This document shows positions 43,819 to 52,076 of a stretch of 53,938 nucleotides of DNA, piece by piece. The position numbers were made by a program, and so were the translations under genes. Location of the stretch: assembly GCA_030699825.1 (NCBI GenBank), contig JAUYKV010000016.1:1-53938 (forward strand), in the 5' to 3' direction. The notes beneath the pieces are model-generated. The model searched no databases. It was not told the origin of the DNA and saw only the letters and a list, made by a program, of their open reading frames with translations. Source of the DNA: Pseudomonas sp. (GTDB lineage: Bacteria > Pseudomonadota > Gammaproteobacteria > Pseudomonadales > Pseudomonadaceae). Numbering within the stretch: the stretch's first letter is position 1; each line of letters starts with the position of its first letter.

Positions 43819-44216
43819 ATGGCGGCTCCTGTGGTGTGGCGCCCGCAGTCACGGGGGCAAGAGGATGCCGGCGACAACCGACTGCAAACGTCATGATTGC
43901 CCAGGGATGGGGGGTGCGACAAGCGGGTAGGCGGGACGGCGGGTTGTTGGGACAGGGAGCGAGGGCAAAGGCATCGCCCCGGGCTCGGGTCTCCTACAGG
44001 TGCGCGGGCAAGTCGCGCCTTGCGCATGAAAGCAGTATCCAGTGGGTAACCTGCGGATGCGTTGCCATCCGTTAGAGTGTTCCCGGATTGCGCTGGCGCT
44101 TATTCGGGCTACGACTGCGCAGCGGTCTTGTGGGAGGCGCCGCCCTGCGGCGAATGCAGGCCGCTGGGCTGCCCTCAAGGCCCAAGGTATCGCCACGGTA
44201 TCCCGTGGCGAGTGCC
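43819..44216. other. Gene-free gap with half-repeat and a hairpin downstream of dbpA
   Basis: 398 bp without a supported gene. 44083-44110 holds one half of the GTAGCCCGAATAAGC repeat family. TCGCCACGG (44190-44198) and CCGTGGCGA (44203-44211) form a 9-bp perfect hairpin with a 4-base loop six bases beyond the dbpA stop codon; it has no T-run, so it is at best a processing or Rho-type end. The TldD promoter should be near 43819-43950. Confidence 0.55.
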
Positions 44217-45596
44217 TTACAGCGAGCGCACGCGCAGTGTGCGGCCTTTGATCTTGCCTTCGCTCAGGCGTTTCAGGGCCTGATGGGCCATGCTGCGTTC
44301 GACTGCGACATAGGCCTGGAAGTCGAAGATGGCGATCTTGCCGACCTGGCTGCCGGGGATGCCGGCATCGCCGGTGAGGGCGCCGAGGATGTCGCCGGGG
44401 CGGACCTTGTCCTTGCGCCCGCCGCTGATGCACAGGGTGATCATCGGTGGTTGCAGGGGTTCGCCGGCCTTGGCCTTGAGGCTGCTGAGTGGGTGCCAGT
44501 TGAGCGGGCTCTTCTGCAGGGTCTCGATGGCCTGGGCACGATGGCCTTCGGCGGGCGCGACCAGGCTCATGGCCATGCCTTTCTCGCCGGCGCGACCGGT
44601 GCGGCCGACGCGGTGGATGTGGATTTCCGAGTCGCGCGCCAGTTCGACGTTGATCACCATGTCCAGTGCATCGATATCCAGGCCGCGCGCGGCGACATCG
44701 GTGGCCACCAACACCGACAGGCTGCGGTTGGCGAACATCGCCAGCACCTGGTCACGGTCGCGTTGTTCCAGGTCGCCATTCAGCGCCGCGGCGGAAATGC
44801 CGTTGGCGCTCAGGTGGTCGACCACTTCCTGGCACTGCTGCTTGGTGAAGCAGAAGGCCACGCAGGATTCGGGGCGGAAGCTGGCGAGCAGCTTGACCAC
44901 CGCGTCCATGCGCTGCTCCGGGTCGATCTCGTAGAAGCGCTGTTCGATCTGCGCGTCGTCGTGCATGGCCTCGGCCTTGACCTGCTGCGGGTTGCGCATG
45001 AAGGCCGCGGACAGCTGCTTGATGCTCGACGGGTAGGTGGCGGAGAACAGCAGGGTCTGCCGCTTGCTCGGGGTCTGGCCGATGATGTCGGCGATGCTGT
45101 CGTAGAAGCCCATGTCGAGCATGCGGTCGGCTTCGTCGAGCACTAGGGTGTTGAGGCCGTCGAGCTTCAGGGTGCCCTTGGCCAGGTGCTGCTGGATGCG
45201 TCCCGGGGTGCCGACGATGATCTGCGCGCCGTGTTCCAGTGAGCCGATCTGCGGGCCGAAAGGCACGCCGCCACACAGGGTCAGGACCTTGATGTTGTCG
45301 GCGCCACGGGCCAGGCGGCGGATTTCCTTGGCCACCTGGTCGGCCAGTTCGCGGGTCGGGCAGATGACCAGCGCCTGGCAGCCGAAGTAGCGTGGGTTCA
45401 GCGGGTTGAGCAGGCCGATGCCGAAGGCGGCGGTCTTGCCGCTGCCGGTCTTGGCCTGGGCGATCAGGTCCATGCCCTTGAGCATCACCGGCAGGCTCTG
45501 CGCTTGAATCGGCGTCATCGCGGTGTAACCGAGCGACTCGAGGTTCGCCAGCATGGCGGCGGACAGCGGCAGTGAGGAGAAAGCGGTGTGGGTCAC
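44217..45596 (-). CDS. dbpA: ATP-dependent RNA helicase DbpA
   Basis: A 459-residue DEAD-box helicase. Q motif YTAMTPIQAQSLP, Walker A AKTGSGKT (about 47-54), VICPTRELA, TPGRI, VLDEADRMLDMGF, SATYP (SAT), and the second domain VATDVAARGLDIDALD and HRVGRTGRAGEKG. The C-terminal about 75 residues (ITLCISGGRKDKVRPGDIL onwards) are the DbpA RNA-binding domain, which recognises hairpin 92 of 23S rRNA and directs the enzyme to 50S assembly. Divergent from the HD-GYP gene. Confidence 0.93.
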   Translation of the reverse strand: MTHTAFSSLPLSAAMLANLESLGYTAMTPIQAQSLPVMLKGMDLIAQAKTGSGKTAAFGIGLLNPLNPRYFGCQALVICPTRELADQVAKEIRRLARGADNIKVLTLCGGVPFGPQIGSLEHGAQIIVGTPGRIQQHLAKGTLKLDGLNTLVLDEADRMLDMGFYDSIADIIGQTPSKRQTLLFSATYPSSIKQLSAAFMRNPQQVKAEAMHDDAQIEQRFYEIDPEQRMDAVVKLLASFRPESCVAFCFTKQQCQEVVDHLSANGISAAALNGDLEQRDRDQVLAMFANRSLSVLVATDVAARGLDIDALDMVINVELARDSEIHIHRVGRTGRAGEKGMAMSLVAPAEGHRAQAIETLQKSPLNWHPLSSLKAKAGEPLQPPMITLCISGGRKDKVRPGDILGALTGDAGIPGSQVGKIAIFDFQAYVAVERSMAHQALKRLSEGKIKGRTLRVRSL

Positions 45597-45976
45597 GGTT
45601 CAGGCCTGCAAATCGAAATGACGCGCAGTGTAGCAGGCGGCGACGCCGGCGTTACTGCTGGTGCGACCGGGGGCAGCGCCGCCTCAAGGGGGCTTGGTGC
45701 AGAACGCACGGCCAGGAACAACCCGCGGTTCGTAGGTGGTCACTCGCCGTAGGCAGTGCCCCCTGGTTGCTCGACGCGGTACAACGCTGGCGGGTTGTCG
45801 CTGCGCGCCGAACGGATCGCCGCCCGAGCTGCCCTGCGGAACGTCGCCGAATGCACGGAGACGGCCTCGTGACGGCGCCCGGTATTGTCACGGCAGGGGT
45901 GGCGGAAATAACTCTTTGGTGGCTGTATGCCACTACCATGGATGGCTTATGCTTAGCCGGTTCATTCATTGCCGTC
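45597..45976. promoter_or_regulatory. Divergent upstream region of dbpA and the HD-GYP gene
   Basis: 380 bp with no gene, although an Arg-rich open frame crosses it. GGTGGCTGTATGCCACTACC at 45920-45939 is a short inverted motif (GTGGC-5-GCCAC) about 40 bases before the HD-GYP start and could be an operator or 5' hairpin. TTGTCA with TAACTC 18 bases on (about 45893-45922) is a weak promoter candidate. Nothing else is recognised. Confidence 0.3.
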
Positions 45977-47209
45977 ATGGTTGCCGTCGTGCTTAAGCGC
46001 ATTTCCGTCACCGAGTTGCTCGAGGGCATGTATATCCATGAGCTGTGCGGTTCATGGATGGAGCATCCGTTCTGGAAGACTCGCTTTCTCCTGAGCAACC
46101 CCAAGGATCTGCAGCGTATTCGCAACAGTGGCATCCGCGAGTTGTGGATCGACACCAGCAAGGGTTTGGATCTGCCGAGCGGGCAAACGGTCGAGCAGGT
46201 GGCGGAGGAAACCGCGGCGGTATTGCTCGCAGTCGCACCTGTGGTGAAAGGCATACGCACCGCGCTGGAGGCGGAAATCGCTCGTGCCGCCAAGCTCTGC
46301 GACAGCGCCAAGAAGGCGGTGATGCAGATGTTCGGCGATGCCCGCATGGGCCGGGCGATTGACGTCGCCCATGTGGCCGAACTGGTCGATGACATTGCCG
46401 CCTCGGCATTGCGCCAGCCGCATGCCTTGATCAGCCTGGCAAGGCTCAAGCACGCCGACGAATACACCTATATGCATTCGGTCGCGGTCTGCGCGCTGAT
46501 GATCGCCCTGGCGCGCCAACTCGACCTGGCCGAGGACGAGGTGCGCGAGGCGGGGATGGCCGGGTTGCTGCATGACATCGGCAAGATGCGCATTCCGTTG
46601 GCTCTGCTGAACAAGCCAAGCAAATTGAGCGACAGCGAGTTCGCCACCATGCGTCGCCACCCCAAGGAGGGCGCGCGGATTCTGCTCGATAGTCGGCAGG
46701 TCAGCGCACGGGTGCTGGACGTGTGCCTGCATCATCACGAAAAAATTGACGGTAGCGGCTATCCAGATCACCTGGCCGGTGAGCAGATCAGTCTGTTCGC
46801 CCGCATGGGCGCGGTCTGCGACGTGTATGACGCGATTACCTCGAACCGCCCGTACAAGGCAGGGTGGGGGCCGGCCGAGTCGATTCACAAGATGGCGGAG
46901 TGGAGCAAGGGGCATTTCGATGAGCGGGTGTTCCAGTCGTTTGTCCGGGCCGTCGGTATCTACCCCACCGGTTCGCTGGTGCGCCTGCAGAGCGACCGCC
47001 TCGGTGTGGTGCTGGAGCAGCACGCCACTTCGTTGCTGATGCCCAGGGTCAAGGTGTTCTTCTCGGCCCAGTCGAAAGCGCCGATTGCCGAGGCAATAAT
47101 CGACCTGGCCGAATGGATCGGTCGCGACAAGATCGTCAGTCGCGAGTCCGCCGCCGACTGGGGGTTTCGCCACCTGGATGAGCTGTGGACGGGCTTGCCC
47201 GCCAGATAA
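45977..47209 (+). CDS. HD-GYP domain protein (DUF3391 + HD-GYP), c-di-GMP phosphodiesterase
   Basis: About 410 residues, cytosolic. N-terminal DUF3391 domain (ISVTELLEGMYIHELCGSW, about residues 8-130); HD-GYP domain (about 165-340) with HDIGKMRIP, HHHEKIDGSGYP and AVCDVYDAITSNRPYK, all key metal residues and the GYP present, so hydrolysis of c-di-GMP is expected. Start uncertain: ATG 45977 or GTG 45989 (VLKRISVTEL, the usual N-terminus); neither has a good ribosome-binding site. Frame upstream of 45938 is not coding. Confidence 0.85.
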   Translation: MVAVVLKRISVTELLEGMYIHELCGSWMEHPFWKTRFLLSNPKDLQRIRNSGIRELWIDTSKGLDLPSGQTVEQVAEETAAVLLAVAPVVKGIRTALEAEIARAAKLCDSAKKAVMQMFGDARMGRAIDVAHVAELVDDIAASALRQPHALISLARLKHADEYTYMHSVAVCALMIALARQLDLAEDEVREAGMAGLLHDIGKMRIPLALLNKPSKLSDSEFATMRRHPKEGARILLDSRQVSARVLDVCLHHHEKIDGSGYPDHLAGEQISLFARMGAVCDVYDAITSNRPYKAGWGPAESIHKMAEWSKGHFDERVFQSFVRAVGIYPTGSLVRLQSDRLGVVLEQHATSLLMPRVKVFFSAQSKAPIAEAIIDLAEWIGRDKIVSRESAADWGFRHLDELWTGLPAR

Positions 47210-47300
47210 CGGCACGCCGCGCCGGCCGACAGCCGGTCGAACCATCCGCTACCGAGCCGGTCAGAAGTTCCTGACGTTTTTACGGAGCACTGGGAGCACT

Positions 47301-47801
47301 ATGAAGATTGTTGCTGCACTATTGGCCTTGGTCGCTTTGCCGGCGATGGCCAATCAGCCGGCGCTCTACGGGCGCTACGAATACATCGAGTTGCCGCAAG
47401 TCGGGCAAACCCTGAAAGCCAAGATGGACACCGGCGCGGTGACCGCCTCGCTGTCGGCCAAGGACATCAAACAGTTCACGCGCGACGGTAAGGATTGGGT
47501 GCGTTTCCGTCTGGCCACCGAGCATGCCGACGACACCCTGTTCGAGCAGCCCCTGACCCGCATCAGCGAAATCAAAAGCCGCGCCGAAGAGCAAGGGTCG
47601 GCCAGTAGCCCGGCGCTGGCCAAGCGTCCGGTGGTCGATATGGACCTCTGCCTGGGTAACCAATTGCGCACCGTTGAAGTCAACCTCACCGACCGCAGTC
47701 ACTTCGATTATCCGTTGTTGATCGGCACCAGCGCCTTGCGTGATTTCGGTGTGGCGATCAATCCGGCGCAGCGCTATACCGCCAATCGGCCGCAGTGCTG
47801 A
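47301..47801 (+). CDS. Exported RimB-like retropepsin-type aspartic protease
   Basis: A 166-residue secreted relative of RimB. Signal peptide MKIVAALLALVALPAMANQ (cleavage after AMA); then the single catalytic-Asp motif LKAKMDTGAVTASLSAKDI near residues 40-58, FTRDGKDWVRFRLA, and DRSHFDYPLLIGTSALRDFG at the end, which is the RimB layout. GGGAGC is seven bases before the ATG. Unlike the cytosolic RimB at 27246 it should act in the periplasm. Substrate unknown. The HD-GYP gene ends 91 bp upstream on the same strand. Confidence 0.82.
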   Translation: MKIVAALLALVALPAMANQPALYGRYEYIELPQVGQTLKAKMDTGAVTASLSAKDIKQFTRDGKDWVRFRLATEHADDTLFEQPLTRISEIKSRAEEQGSASSPALAKRPVVDMDLCLGNQLRTVEVNLTDRSHFDYPLLIGTSALRDFGVAINPAQRYTANRPQC

Positions 47802-47820
47802 GGCCTTATTGACCTATGCT

Positions 47821-47915
47821 GCAAGCAGCCGTCCGCGCTGCTTGCCTGACCTGAGACTAGCCCGGCGTAATTCTTGCTTGATGATGTTCTTTGCCACACC
47901 TGCTGCCAGGTGTGG
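47821..47915. promoter_or_regulatory. Two compact hairpins between the retropepsin-like gene and the chemoreceptor gene
   Basis: Hairpin 1: GCAAGCAGC (47821-47829) with GCTGCTTGC (47837-47845), 9 bp, 7-base loop, about 20 bases after the protease stop; no T-run. Hairpin 2: CCACACCTG (47894-47902) with CAGGTGTGG (47907-47915), 9 bp perfect, 4-base loop CTGC, ending 22 bases before the chemoreceptor ATG. Hairpin 2 is close enough to the ribosome-binding site (GAGG near 47928) to influence initiation. Roles inferred only. Confidence 0.45.
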
Positions 47916-47937
47916 ATGGACTCGTTGAGGTGTCGTT

Positions 47938-49968
47938 ATGACTGGAGTACTCAAGCCGGGTGTGCGCGTTCTGGAGCGGTTCAGCTTCGCGCGTAAATTT
48001 CAGCTGCTGTTCGTCTTGTTCGTCCTGCCGTTGGGCTATGCGCTGTGGGTGATCACCAGTGATCATGTGGCCCGCCTGACGCTGATCGACCACGAGCTGG
48101 AAGGCATGCACGGGGTGCAGGCGCTGGGTTCGGTGCAGCGTGAGGTGATTGCCCAGAGCATTTTGTTGGCGCGCTGGAAGGGCACCGATCAGCCGGCCAA
48201 GGCGCTGCTGGAGCAACGCGCGAGCGGTCTCGATCAGGCACTGGAGCAGGCCGCTACGCAGCTGACCAGTGTCCCTTCGAGCGCCCAGACACGCGAGCAA
48301 TTGACGGCGTTGCAAGCGCTGCGCGCCGAGCTGAGTGTGGCGGTGCTGGGCAAGATGGCGCTACCGGATGCCCTGGAGCGTTACCAAAAGACCCTGTTGC
48401 AACTGACGGCGCTACGCGAGCAGGTGGCCACCGACAGCGGTTTGATTCTCGATCCGAAGCTCGACACCTACCTGATGATGGAGCAGCTGACCTTCACCCT
48501 GCCACGCTTGCAGGAGAGCCTCGGCAGCTTCGCCAGCCAGGGTTATGGCGCGGTAGTCTCGGCACATTTCACCCTGCAAAGTCGTGTCCTGATCCGCGAT
48601 TTGCGCCGCAGCCTGGACGAGGCGCGCGGCCAGTTGATCAAGGCGCGTGCGACTCTCGGTCAACAGGCATCACGGCCGATGGGCGATTTGCAGGCGTCGT
48701 TTGTCGCGGCCGAGCAAGGTTTCGACACTTTTCTGCGCGAGATCGACCGCGATATGTTCGAGGCCAGCCCCATGGCCATGAGTGCGCAACAGTTCATCGA
48801 GCGGGTAGACGCCTTGCAGGCGCAGCTGGCGGGTCTGCAGCAGGCGTTGCACCAGCAGTTCGCCCAGAGCCTGGGCGACTACCGCGAGCAGGCGCAGCGT
48901 GAAATGTGGCAGGTGATCGCCGTGTTCGGCGTGCTGACCCTGTTGGCGCTCTACGTGCTGTTGTGCCTGAATGCTTCGATTCGGCGCAGTACCGCCGGCA
49001 TCATCGAGGCCGCGCAGGGCCTGCGTGACGGCGACTTGCGCGTGCACATGCAGGTGCATGGCGCAGACGACCTGGCGAGCATCGCCACCGCGCTGAATGC
49101 CGCGGTCGCCCAGTTGCGCGGTTCGCTGCAGGGCGTCGATCAGGAAAGCCAGAGCCTCGGCGGCACCGTGCAGTTGCTCAGCAGCCAGGCGCAGAGCGCG
49201 CTGGCGGCGGTGGAGCAGCAGCAGGGGCAGATGAGCCAGATTGCCACCGCCGCCACGCAGATGGCCGCCACCGCGCAAAGCGTGGCGCAAAGCTGCGAGG
49301 AGGCCGCGGTGGAAGCCGGGCAGACCCGTGAAATCGCCAACCAGAGCAACCAGCGCAGCGAGCGCACCAGCGCCAGCATGCGTCAGCTCAGCAGTCGCCT
49401 GGGCAACAGTGCCGCGACCCTGCAGCAACTGCGCGTGCAGACCGAGCAGATCACCCGGGTGGTCGATGTGATCAAGGGCATCGCCGAACAGACCAATCTG
49501 CTGGCGCTCAATGCCGCCATCGAGGCGGCGCGTGCCGGCGAGCAGGGCCGCGGCTTCGCCGTGGTCGCCGACGAGGTGCGTTCGCTGTCGCAACGCACGC
49601 AGAACTCCACCGCGGAAATCGCCCAGACCGTGGCCGACCTGCACCGGGTGGTCGGCCAGTCGGTCAGCCTGATGGAGGAGGCCGTGCAGCAGGCCGAGGG
49701 CGATGTCGGCAGCGTGCTGGCCATGGGCGAGGACATGGCCGGGATCGTCGAGTCGGTGCAGCGGGTTAGCGACCGCCTGGCGCAGATCGCCACCGCCGCC
49801 GAACAACAGGCCGCCACCGCGGACGAAGTCAGCGGCAATATCCAGCAGGTCGATCAGGGCGCCAGCGCCATGCTCGACGGCGCCCAGGCGGTGAGCGAAG
49901 CCGCCGAGCAACTGCGTCGCGGTAGCCAGGTACTGGCGCAGAACACAGGGCGCTTCCAGTTGGGATGA
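47938..49968 (+). CDS. Methyl-accepting chemotaxis protein
   Basis: A 676-residue transmembrane chemoreceptor. First span about 20-40 ([19 protein letters not shown]), periplasmic helical ligand domain about 41-320 (long, bundle-like, class not recognised), second span about 324-344, HAMP about 345-398 ([19 protein letters not shown]), then a signalling domain with the hairpin tip [18 protein letters not shown] then [14 protein letters not shown]. It ends without a CheR-tethering pentapeptide (final FQLG). GAGG precedes the ATG. Ligand unknown; no chemotaxis genes adjacent. Confidence 0.9.
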   Translation: MTGVLKPGVRVLERFSFARKFQLLFVLFVLPLGYALWVITSDHVARLTLIDHELEGMHGVQALGSVQREVIAQSILLARWKGTDQPAKALLEQRASGLDQALEQAATQLTSVPSSAQTREQLTALQALRAELSVAVLGKMALPDALERYQKTLLQLTALREQVATDSGLILDPKLDTYLMMEQLTFTLPRLQESLGSFASQGYGAVVSAHFTLQSRVLIRDLRRSLDEARGQLIKARATLGQQASRPMGDLQASFVAAEQGFDTFLREIDRDMFEASPMAMSAQQFIERVDALQAQLAGLQQALHQQFAQSLGDYREQAQREMWQVIAVFGVLTLLALYVLLCLNASIRRSTAGIIEAAQGLRDGDLRVHMQVHGADDLASIATALNAAVAQLRGSLQGVDQESQSLGGTVQLLSSQAQSALAAVEQQQGQMSQIATAATQMAATAQSVAQSCEEAAVEAGQTREIANQSNQRSERTSASMRQLSSRLGNSAATLQQLRVQTEQITRVVDVIKGIAEQTNLLALNAAIEAARAGEQGRGFAVVADEVRSLSQRTQNSTAEIAQTVADLHRVVGQSVSLMEEAVQQAEGDVGSVLAMGEDMAGIVESVQRVSDRLAQIATAAEQQAATADEVSGNIQQVDQGASAMLDGAQAVSEAAEQLRRGSQVLAQNTGRFQLG

Positions 49969-49991
49969 TCGGCGTCGTCTCGTGCTTTTGC

Positions 49992-50073
49992 TGGGAGCGG
50001 ACTCGTCCGCGAATGGCTTATGCAGAAAGTTCCGGGGCCGGCTGGGGATCCTTCGCGGACAAGTCCGCTCCCA
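49992..50073. repeat. REP pair (REPIN), TGGGAGCGGACTTGTCCGCGAA type
   Basis: TGGGAGCGGACTCGTCCGCG (49992-50011, then AA) and its inverse ending CGCTCCCA at 50073 match over 21 of 22 bases in inverted orientation. A single copy of the same type is at 30424-30446. At 50127-50160 a half of the GTAGCCCGGATAAGCC family follows. The 420-bp gap 49969-50388 has no other recognised feature; the promoter of the gene at 50389 should be in 50250-50380. Confidence 0.8.
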
Positions 50074-50388
50074 CACCGGGCGTGGTCGCTGTCGAGTGTG
50101 GAGGACTCCCACACCACCCGGTCCCGTAGCCCGGATAAGCCTTGGCGCAATCCGGGGCACTGCCGGCGCGGATTTCATTCGTGCTGCGGCACTGCCGGCG
50201 CGCTCGATATGTTCACAACCGCTGAAGCCGCGAGATCAGCAGGATGCAGGTGCGCATATCTGTCCTTGATCTATGGGTGTGTCACCCGGGTTGACGCCCG
50301 AGTGAGAATAGCGGCAGCGCCATTTGGCTTTAAGCGCATACTCGGACTCACCTTCCATGACCGCGCACTGGGTGCGCAAGGCACGCGT

Positions 50389-50538
50389 ATGAATCTCGCA
50401 CTGACTCCCCTGATTTCTCTGATCGCCGGCATCCTGATTCTGCTGGTGCCACGTCTGTTGAATTACATCGTGGCCATCTACCTGATCGTGATCGGTCTGG
50501 TCGGCATCTTCGGCGGCAACTTCAACCTGCGTTTCTAG
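50389..50538 (+). CDS. DUF3096-like small membrane protein
   Basis: A 49-residue hydrophobic protein with two membrane spans (about 5-22 and 27-44): MNLALTPLISLIAGILIL, then LLNYIVAIYLIVIGLVGIF. This matches the short DUF3096 membrane proteins that are widespread and uncharacterised. Start chosen at 50389 because the upstream in-frame part is not coding. It is convergent with the GST gene. Function unknown. Confidence 0.7.
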   Translation: MNLALTPLISLIAGILILLVPRLLNYIVAIYLIVIGLVGIFGGNFNLRF

Positions 50539-50628
50539 CCGGCCGCTTTAACCCTGCTGGCGGCTTGAGTTCGTCTCAAGACGCCGCGACCACTCCTGCG
50601 AAGAATGGCTGATGGCCCGCCGCCGGGT

Positions 50629-51258
50629 TTAAGCCGGCGGCTGGGTGGCCTGCATCGACGGTCGCTGGCTGACCTCGGCATACCAGTCGGCCAGTTGCGG
50701 ATAGCGCTGACGCCAGTTGGATTCGGGCTGGCGTAAATCCAGGTAGCCGAGGGCGCAGGCGACGCTGATCGCGGCGATATCGAAGTGGCAAGCCAATTCG
50801 GCAATCGCCTCGTTCTCGAACTGCTGCAGGGCGCGTTCGATCTTCGCCTGCTGCCCTTGCTGCCACTGTTCCCAGCGCTTGTCCGGCGGGCGCAGAAAGC
50901 TCTCGTAGCGGATCAGCACGGCGGCATCGAGGATCGCATCGGCCAGCGAGGCGAGGGTCAGGCGCCGCCAGCGCGCCGGGCCCTGTAGCGGGATTAGCGG
51001 GTCGCCGACATGCTGCTGGTCGAGGTAGTCGAGGATCACCCGGCTGTCGTGCAGCACGTTGCCGTCGGCCAGGCGCAACGCGGGAATCTTGCCGGCCGGG
51101 TTGCGGCGGTTGAGTTCGGCGTCGCTCGTGGTCGGAGTGGCCTGGGTTGGTTGCAGGGTCACACGGTCGAGCTGACCGGTCTCGTGCAGCAGCACCATGA
51201 CCTTGCGCACGAAGGGCGAGGTGGGCGAGTGGGACAGGGTCATGCTGGGACTGGACAT
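50629..51258 (-). CDS. Glutathione S-transferase
   Basis: A 209-residue cytosolic GST. The thioredoxin-like N-domain opens SHSPTSPFVRKVMVLLHE, with a conserved Ser as likely glutathione-activating residue, and the cis-Pro/SR motif GKIPALRLADGNVLHDSRVI (seen in parts); the helical C-domain is about 90-205. AAGGAGG directly precedes the ATG at 51258; the longer frame to 51324 is not needed. Detoxification substrate unknown. Confidence 0.88.
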   Translation of the reverse strand: MSSPSMTLSHSPTSPFVRKVMVLLHETGQLDRVTLQPTQATPTTSDAELNRRNPAGKIPALRLADGNVLHDSRVILDYLDQQHVGDPLIPLQGPARWRRLTLASLADAILDAAVLIRYESFLRPPDKRWEQWQQGQQAKIERALQQFENEAIAELACHFDIAAISVACALGYLDLRQPESNWRQRYPQLADWYAEVSQRPSMQATQPPA

Positions 51259-51382
51259 GCGGCCTCCTTGACAGGTGTCGATCACGATCCTTGCAAGACT
51301 AGCGCGTTCGCTCTGCGGCTGCATATGGCTCGGAGGTTGGCAAGCTATCGAGCGCCGCAGGTGAGCGTTTTTTCACAATCGC

Positions 51383-51718
51383 TCAGTAGCGAACGACCAC
51401 CGGCCTGACGGTACCCCTGGCTGCGTCGGGGTGGCCGAGCATCTGCCGCACGTTGGCGCCCGCCCGGTCGCCGGGGAAATTCTGCAAGGGTTGCCGGAGC
51501 GGATCGAAATGGACGATGGCATTGGCCGCGAGATCCCTCAGCCAGATCTGGCCCCGCTTATCGAGATACCCCGACTGGCCCGCTAATCCCCGTACTTGAG
51601 CGGCTCCCGTGCATTCGACCTTGGTAGGGGCGGCAGTGCCGGGCTTCACGGGTTTTGTGCCTGAACGTCGCGTAATTGGGGGCTCGCCGGTCTGTTGCAA
51701 GTGGTAGGGCGCGGGCAC
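51383..51718 (-). pseudogene. C-terminal fragment of a streptogramin-lyase-like (Vgb) beta-propeller protein
   Basis: The frame contains GYLDKRGQIWLRDLAANAI and HFDPLRQPLQNFP followed by ANVRQMLGHPDAARGTVRP, ending VVVRY. This is the final propeller blade and closing strand typical of Vgb/NHL-type lyases, where NVRQMLG and a final VVVRY-like strand end the protein. Only about 60-70 such residues remain; the upstream part is Pro/Thr-rich and unlike a propeller, and no signal peptide or other blades are present. I read it as a remnant, not an active lyase. A small expressed protein cannot be excluded. Confidence 0.5.
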
Positions 51719-51799
51719 TCGACCAAAGTCTCACTGGCGGTGGCCACTGGTACTGCTAAGTTGCAAGGGTCAAAACAACAAAAACGAGGAGTTCCTCAC

Positions 51800-52066
51800 A
51801 TGTCCGTATCCAAGCAAGAGGCCGCCAAGGCCTACTGGAAAGATAACCTGCGACTGATGTTGATCCTGCTGGCCATCTGGTTCGCAGTGTCATTCGGTGC
51901 AGGGATTCTGTTTGTCGATCAGCTCAATACCATTCAGTTCTTCGGGTTCCCTCTGGGCTTCTGGTTTGCTCAGCAGGGGTCAATCTATGTGTTTGTCCTA
52001 ATGATTTTCTTCTACGTGTGGAAGATGAATCAGTACGACCGCAAACACGACGTCCACGAAGAATAA
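51800..52066 (+). CDS. DUF4212 small subunit of Na+/solute symporter
   Basis: An 88-residue two-span membrane protein (about 19-42 and 52-75), with AAKAYWKDNLRLMLILLAI at its start, FGFPLGFWFAQQGSIYVFV in the second span and a charged tail (MNQYDRKHDVHEE). This is the small partner (Na_symport_sm) always found before a large VC_2705-type symporter. GAGGAG lies nine bases before the ATG. The large subunit starts 11 bases downstream, so the two are co-translated. Confidence 0.9.
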   Translation: MSVSKQEAAKAYWKDNLRLMLILLAIWFAVSFGAGILFVDQLNTIQFFGFPLGFWFAQQGSIYVFVLMIFFYVWKMNQYDRKHDVHEE

Positions 52067-52076
52067 GGCGCCGAAC

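Noticed and set aside
43819..44216. RiPP precursor gene for the TldD/E pair
   Set aside because: Short frames there are Arg/Pro-rich shadows without ribosome-binding sites.
45572..45976. N-terminal extension of the HD-GYP frame
   Set aside because: Arg/Cys/Trp-rich translation with no resemblance to DUF3391; overlaps the dbpA start.
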